Assembly: GCA_934668875.1 (NCBI GenBank)
Contig: CAKUON010000008.1
Span: 71,888 to 135,887 of the forward strand
Direction: 5' to 3'
DNA length: 64,000 nucleotides
DNA from: an uncultured Collinsella sp.
GTDB taxonomy: Bacteria; Actinomycetota; Coriobacteriia; Coriobacteriales; Coriobacteriaceae
Below are positions 60,234-64,000 of the stretch, one piece after another (the first letter of the stretch is position 1; every line of letters starts with the position of its first letter). A model generated the notes under the pieces. The model was not told the DNA's origin. It was given only the letters and a program-made list of their open reading frames with translations, and ran no database searches. Made by a program: the position numbers and the translations under genes.

Positions 60234-61445
60234 CTATGCATTAAAAACGTAGCGATTCAGGCGTTCGCACGCCTCCTGCACGCGCGAAAGCGGCAGGGCC
60301 AGGTTCACGCGAATGTGGCAAGGCCCGTGGAACGGACGGCCGTCTTGATAGCCCACGCCCACGCGCGCGCCCTCGTCGAGCAGCCACTGAACGTCGCGAC
60401 CGTGTGCGCGGCACCACTCCGTGCAGTCCAGGAACGCCATGTACGTGCCCTGCGGACGCGAATAGGCCACGCCCTTAAAATGCTCGTCCACGTAATCGCA
60501 GAAGTAGTCAACGTTGCCCTTGATGACCTCGTTGAGCTCGTCCACCCACTCGTAGCCCTGCGGCTGGTAGGCGCCGATGAGCGCATGCATCGAGAGGACG
60601 TTCATCTCGTTGTAATGGGTCTTGTTGGACACGGCGCACACGCGGTCGCGCAGCGTCTCGTTGTAGATGATGTGATAGCTGCCGACTAGGCCCGCGAGGT
60701 TGAAGGTCTTGCTGGGCGCATAAAGGGCGACCGTGCGCATGCGGGCGTCCTCGCTCACCGACTGCGTCGGGATGTGCTTGTGCCCAGGACGGATGATGTC
60801 GGACCAGATCTCGTCCGAGATCACCACGCAATCGTGCTGGCGATAGATGTCCATGGCGCGCTCGATCTCGTCGCGTTCCCACACGCGGCCGCAGGGATTA
60901 TGCGGCGAGCAGAAAACGGCAGCATGGATGTGGTTTTGTGCGAGCTTGCGCTCCATGTCCTCAAAGTCCATGCGCCATACGCCATGGTCATCGAGCTTAA
61001 GCGGGCTGCACACAATGCGATAGCCCGCTGCCTCGATGGACTTGGTAAAACCGATGTAGGTGGGGCTATGGACCAGCACCGCGTCGCCGGGCTGGACGTA
61101 CGCGCGCAGCGTCGACACGACGCCGCCCAGCACGCCGTTCTCGTAGCCGATATGCTTGGGAAGTAGGCCCTCAACGCCGTTACGGCGGCTCTGCCACTCG
61201 ATGATGCGGTCGAAGTACTCGGCGCGCGGATCAAAGTAGCCAAACATAGGGTGCTGGGCACGCTGAATGATGTGCTCCTGAACCGTCGGCACCGTAGCAA
61301 AGTTCATATCCGCCACCCACATCGGGATGCGGTCGAAGCCCTCATCGGGTGCGTTTGGCGCCATACCGGGGATCTCGCCCCAGGAGTCAACGGCGATGGC
61401 ATCCATACCGTGGCGGTCGATAAGCGAGGTGAAGTCGTATTTCAT
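60234..61445 (-). CDS. patB: PatB/MalY-type PLP enzyme (probable cystathionine beta-lyase)
   Basis: The 403-residue fold type I PLP enzyme has WVADMNFAT near the N-terminus, CSPHNPCGRVW, SDEIWSDI and the PLP Lys in APSKTFN, all typical of the PatB/MalY family. These cleave C-S bonds in cystathionine or cysteine to give homocysteine, pyruvate and ammonia. No malX or transport gene is nearby. A role in sulfur amino acid metabolism is likely. Confidence 0.9.
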   Translation of the reverse strand: MKYDFTSLIDRHGMDAIAVDSWGEIPGMAPNAPDEGFDRIPMWVADMNFATVPTVQEHIIQRAQHPMFGYFDPRAEYFDRIIEWQSRRNGVEGLLPKHIGYENGVLGGVVSTLRAYVQPGDAVLVHSPTYIGFTKSIEAAGYRIVCSPLKLDDHGVWRMDFEDMERKLAQNHIHAAVFCSPHNPCGRVWERDEIERAMDIYRQHDCVVISDEIWSDIIRPGHKHIPTQSVSEDARMRTVALYAPSKTFNLAGLVGSYHIIYNETLRDRVCAVSNKTHYNEMNVLSMHALIGAYQPQGYEWVDELNEVIKGNVDYFCDYVDEHFKGVAYSRPQGTYMAFLDCTEWCRAHGRDVQWLLDEGARVGVGYQDGRPFHGPCHIRVNLALPLSRVQEACERLNRYVFNA

Positions 61446-61557
61446 GCTGGGCTCCCGTGCAAAGTGGATTGGTTCGGTAGGCGTTATTGTCCACCAGGAT
61501 GGACGGCTTTGGCACGGGTTTTGGGGTTGAATTTGACTGATGAGGGCGGGCGGCCAG

Positions 61558-62295
61558 CTAGTCCTGAGCTTCGGTGACGGCCGTTACGGTCAGCTGTGTC
61601 CCATCGACCGTAAACGCAATATTAAGCCCGGCGTAAGCCAGGTGGTAAACGCGATCGGGCTCGTGCTTGCTTCCAGCACGGCGCGGATCTTGGCGAAGGA
61701 CCTCGATCAGACCGGGCAGTTTTGTGGACGGGACCTTGTCTTGCAGCGTTTGCGGGAATTCGACGTTGAGCTCTTGCCACGGGCTGTCCTCGATCCAGCC
61801 GCCCGTCGCGTCGGAGTGGCAGTCCGCGAACGGAATGTAGGGTTTGATGTCGTAGATGGGCGTGCCGTCGCGCAGGTCGGCGCCCAACACATAAATGATG
61901 GGACCGTTATCGGTGAGCTCAACACGGTCAAGCTTTACGCAGGTGAGGCCGATATGATTGGGGCGAAACGGACTACGCGTGGCAAACACGCCCACGCGCT
62001 CGGCACCACCCAAGCGCGGCGGACGCACGGTCTTTGACCACCTAGCATTGGTACCGGCCTTGTCCCGCATCTTGACATCGGCAGCAATATCCTCTGCCGT
62101 GCCGCCGGGCGTTCCATTTTCAAAACGCCAAAGCAGCCATAAGTGCGAGAAAGACTCGAGTCCCGCAACCGCGGCGTTAGAGGCAAACTCCGGCTCAAAG
62201 ACAATGCGCCCCTGTAGATGAGGCGCCAAAAAGCTGTTGCGCGGAATGCCGAACTTCTGCGGCAGATCGGTATGTATGTGTGCGATAGGTTCCAT
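61558..62295 (-). CDS. trmO: TrmO-like tRNA N6-methyladenosine methyltransferase
   Basis: The 245-residue protein has GLESFSHLWLLWRFE, FATRSPFRPNHIGLT and ADLRDGTPIYDIKPYIPFAD, the TsaA/TrmO signatures. TrmO methylates N6 of t6A at position 37 in certain tRNAs. The start could be the ATG at 62295 or the one three codons upstream at 62304; neither has a clear ribosome binding site, and the longer open frame is unlikely. Confidence 0.87.
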   Translation of the reverse strand: MEPIAHIHTDLPQKFGIPRNSFLAPHLQGRIVFEPEFASNAAVAGLESFSHLWLLWRFENGTPGGTAEDIAADVKMRDKAGTNARWSKTVRPPRLGGAERVGVFATRSPFRPNHIGLTCVKLDRVELTDNGPIIYVLGADLRDGTPIYDIKPYIPFADCHSDATGGWIEDSPWQELNVEFPQTLQDKVPSTKLPGLIEVLRQDPRRAGSKHEPDRVYHLAYAGLNIAFTVDGTQLTVTAVTEAQD

Positions 62296-62436
62296 GCCGG
62301 TCATTGTACGGCATGGGCGCACGAGGCGCTGCGCACAATCCCCCACCGCGGTCGCCGAACGTGCAACCAACGGTTGCTTGGAAGGGTGCCTACCGCCGCG
62401 TATGCTTAAGCCATCAACCAGCAGAGAGGAGCCGTC

Positions 62437-63264
62437 ATGGCCTTTGCAGAAAAACTCATCGCCGTCCGTCGCGCCAACAATCTCACCCAAGAGCAGCTCG
62501 CCGCCAAGCTCTATGTAACGCGCCAAGCCGTCAGCCGCTGGGAGCGCGGCGAGGTCACGCCGGGCATCGATATGATGAAGCTCATTGCCGCCGTAACCGG
62601 AGAGCCACTGTCTCACCTGCTCGAAATGCCCGAACACTACTGCGAGAGCTGCGGCATGCTGCTCACGCCCGATGACTGCGGCACCGACGCTACGGGCGCC
62701 ACGACCGATCATTACTGCAAATGGTGCTACGACCACGGCAAGTACACCTACGAGACCACCATGGAGGCAATGATCGAGGATTGTGCCCCGCGCCTGGCAC
62801 AAAACACCGGCATGTCGCTCGACGAAGCCGTCTCGCTCATGGGCGCCGTCCTGCCGCAACTGGAGCGCTGGCGCACCGTTCAGGAAAACGAGGAGCGCTA
62901 CGGTGCCGAGGCCCGGGCGCGCTATGGCGACGAAGCCGTCGATGCGGCAAACGAAGCGCTGCTAGACATGGACCCTCAGACATGGAACGACATGAAGGAG
63001 CTTGAACGTGCCATTTTGGGCCAGCTCTCGATTGCCATGGGCGATGGCGAACCGGAAGGCAGCGAGGCTCGCAAGCTCGTCGCAATGCATCGCCGCTGGA
63101 TAGCTCTCAACTGGAGCAGTGAGCCCCAGGACGAGGCATATCTGGGGCTCGCCCACGGTTACCTCGCCGACCAGCGCTTCGTAGACTACTACGACAAGCC
63201 ATGCGGCACCGGGGCCACGGCGTTTCTGGTTCAGGCAATCGAGTCGTCGCTGACTCGTGCTTAG
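62437..63264 (+). CDS. XRE regulator with zinc ribbon and TipAS-like domain
   Basis: The 275-residue protein has an XRE helix-turn-helix (LTQEQLAAKLYVTRQAVSRW, residues 15-34), a zinc ribbon (CESCGMLLTPDDCG and CKWCYDHG), and a C-terminal TipAS-like domain with ERYGAEARARYGDEA and MHRRWIALNW followed by LGLAHGYLADQRFVDYYD. TipAS domains capture thiopeptide antibiotics covalently, but are normally attached to a MerR-type HTH. Here the DNA-binding module is XRE-like. GAGAGGAG precedes the ATG. It might sense an antibiotic or other ligand. Confidence 0.85.
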   Translation: MAFAEKLIAVRRANNLTQEQLAAKLYVTRQAVSRWERGEVTPGIDMMKLIAAVTGEPLSHLLEMPEHYCESCGMLLTPDDCGTDATGATTDHYCKWCYDHGKYTYETTMEAMIEDCAPRLAQNTGMSLDEAVSLMGAVLPQLERWRTVQENEERYGAEARARYGDEAVDAANEALLDMDPQTWNDMKELERAILGQLSIAMGDGEPEGSEARKLVAMHRRWIALNWSSEPQDEAYLGLAHGYLADQRFVDYYDKPCGTGATAFLVQAIESSLTRA

Positions 63265-63314
63265 ACTGCAACGGCTTTGGGTATCTCAATCAAAACCCAA
63301 CCGATTGGAGACCT

Positions 63315-63560
63315 ATGGCTACTCATCACGAACTCGTGTTGTACGTTATGACCGGATGCCCGTATTGCATTAAGGTGAAGCGCTTCCTGGCGGACAATGG
63401 CGTGACCATCCCCGAGCGCAACATCTCGACCGACCCCGATGCCGAGCAGACGCTCATCGCCGTCGGAGGAAAGCGCCAGGTTCCCTGTCTGTTCATCGAC
63501 GGCAAGCCGCTCTACGAGTCGAGCGACATCATCGCATGGGTGCAGGAGAACCTGCTCTAA
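63315..63560 (+). CDS. Glutaredoxin-like protein
   Basis: The 81-residue protein has the thioredoxin-fold active site TGCPYCIK (Cys-x-x-Cys), the cis-Pro in QVPCLFI and the glutathione-site-like ESSDIIAWV. It reduces disulfides. GGAG precedes the ATG at 63315, and it starts 50 bases after the preceding regulator gene. Coriobacteria often lack glutathione, so the electron donor is uncertain. Confidence 0.9.
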   Translation: MATHHELVLYVMTGCPYCIKVKRFLADNGVTIPERNISTDPDAEQTLIAVGGKRQVPCLFIDGKPLYESSDIIAWVQENLL

Positions 63561-63605
63561 CACGCGCGTCGCGGCCGGGACGCCCCAACCCATACGACCC
63601 AAACA

Positions 63606-63660
63606 TGTACACCAGCATCCAAAGTCGACATTTTTCGACATCTTTGGATGCTGGTGTACA
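63606..63660. repeat. 19-bp perfect inverted repeat with direct repeats in the loop
   Basis: TGTACACCAGCATCCAAAG (63606-63624) pairs perfectly with 63642-63660. The 17-base loop is TCGACAT, TTT, TCGACAT, i.e. a 7-base direct repeat. It lies after the glutaredoxin gene. Confidence 0.75.
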
Positions 63661-63907
63661 ACTTTTAGGTAGTCATGGACGCTCTTAACCGGCTAATTGT
63701 TTGAGGCGACCTTTGGATTATGACTGTTTGATGCCTCAGGAAAAAGTTTCCGAGGGGGCTGTGGTCAAAAAAGGGCAAATATGAGTACTGCTACCTGTTT
63801 AGTAGCAGCAATTTTGATCATTTCAGGAACTATTCAACGTCCCATGCGGTCGCGCGCGCAGACGTGGTGTAAGAGCGTCCTGAGGTCCGTCGCTGCAAAT
63901 CCCGATG
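63661..63907. other. Gap with three small hairpins near the window end
   Basis: TGAGGC/GCCTCA (63702-63738), GGAAA/TTTCC (63739-63751) and CTGCTAC/GTAGCAG (63788-63808) are three stems within 110 bases, the last followed by CAATTTTGATC. No gene is visible. It may be an RNA element or a repeat. Confidence 0.4.
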
Positions 63908-64000
63908 TTACTCCTTCTTGAGGCCGTGCTTCTCGACTATCTCGTCCACTATCTCCCTGGCGCGCCGCCCGAGCGCGCGGCGCCTCCCCTCCGTCGGGGC
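63908..64000 (-). CDS. Hypothetical protein, C-terminal fragment at window edge
   Basis: A minus-strand frame runs from the window edge to a TAA at 63908. Its last residues are REIVDEIVEKHGLKKE, a basic then amphipathic helical tail. It is too short to identify. Confidence 0.4.
   Translation of the reverse strand, partial: APTEGRRRALGRRAREIVDEIVEKHGLKKE

Overview
The window looks like chromosomal DNA from a gut actinobacterium of the class Coriobacteriia, most likely Collinsella or a close relative. This is inferred, not proven. The reasons are high GC content, densely packed genes with AAGGAGG-type ribosome binding sites and frequent GTG starts, a bile salt hydrolase, a sortase-type surface protein, and many small palindromes with a GTCCC core between genes. 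I see no rRNA, tRNA, CRISPR array, transposase, integrase or phage genes.

Layout. 1-1905: the end of pdxS, pdxT, a structured intergenic region and a MarR-like protein with an RGG tail. 2058-5823: an MFS exporter, a peptide deformylase-like gene, and a fusion of an XRE helix-turn-helix to an alanine-type aminotransferase, with repeated GTTCAATT sites upstream. 5874-7761: a divergent LysR/EamA pair. 7989-13323: Kup potassium transporter, bile salt hydrolase, a second deformylase-like protein with an altered metal motif, and a purine permease. 13531-17591: a wall-anchored repeat protein, an esterase and a uracil permease. 17714-20815: a MetE-like methyltransferase, a LysR regulator and a HAD phosphatase. 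20987-23017: a TPP riboswitch with terminator controlling thiM, a thiamine-binding protein gene and thiE. 23119-28687: a patatin and two related GGDEF proteins, one with an EAL domain. 28799-31867: a flavodoxin-like reductase, a structured leader RNA candidate before an ArsC-like gene, a CobW GTPase and trmL. 31897-38209 (minus strand): a UvrA-like ABC protein, GNAT, AAA ATPase and a TetM-like GTPase, with palindromes at three gene junctions. 38455-43944: mscL with a zinc ribbon, GNAT, rsmJ, rlmA, small membrane proteins and a MATE exporter. 43972-49946: a second LysR/EamA pair, ung, an SDR, a queuosine precursor transporter with a preQ1-like leader, and prfC. 50162-56601: a GntR/ABC operon, EamA, a methyltransferase, a CLC channel, a LOG protein and a potassium channel. 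56833-64000: a BvgS-like hybrid kinase, a PNPOx-fold protein, patB, trmO, an HTH/zinc ribbon/TipAS regulator, glutaredoxin and a partial gene at the edge.

Functional themes are vitamin cofactor supply (B6, thiamine), nucleobase uptake, RNA modification (trmL, rsmJ, rlmA, trmO, queuosine salvage), ion homeostasis (kup, CLC, a two-TM potassium channel, mscL), signalling (two GGDEF proteins and a hybrid kinase), and defence against small molecules (MFS, MATE, TetM-like, UvrA-like, TipAS).

The least explained material is (1) a dispersed family of palindromes sharing a GTCCC core but with different, internally complementary arms; (2) two large structured intergenic regions at 853-952 and 29429-29598, the second with mutually exclusive stems next to a ribosome binding site; (3) an HTH/aminotransferase fusion with a second ribosome binding site and ATG exactly where the aminotransferase begins; and (4) a MarR-like protein with a long RGG tail.
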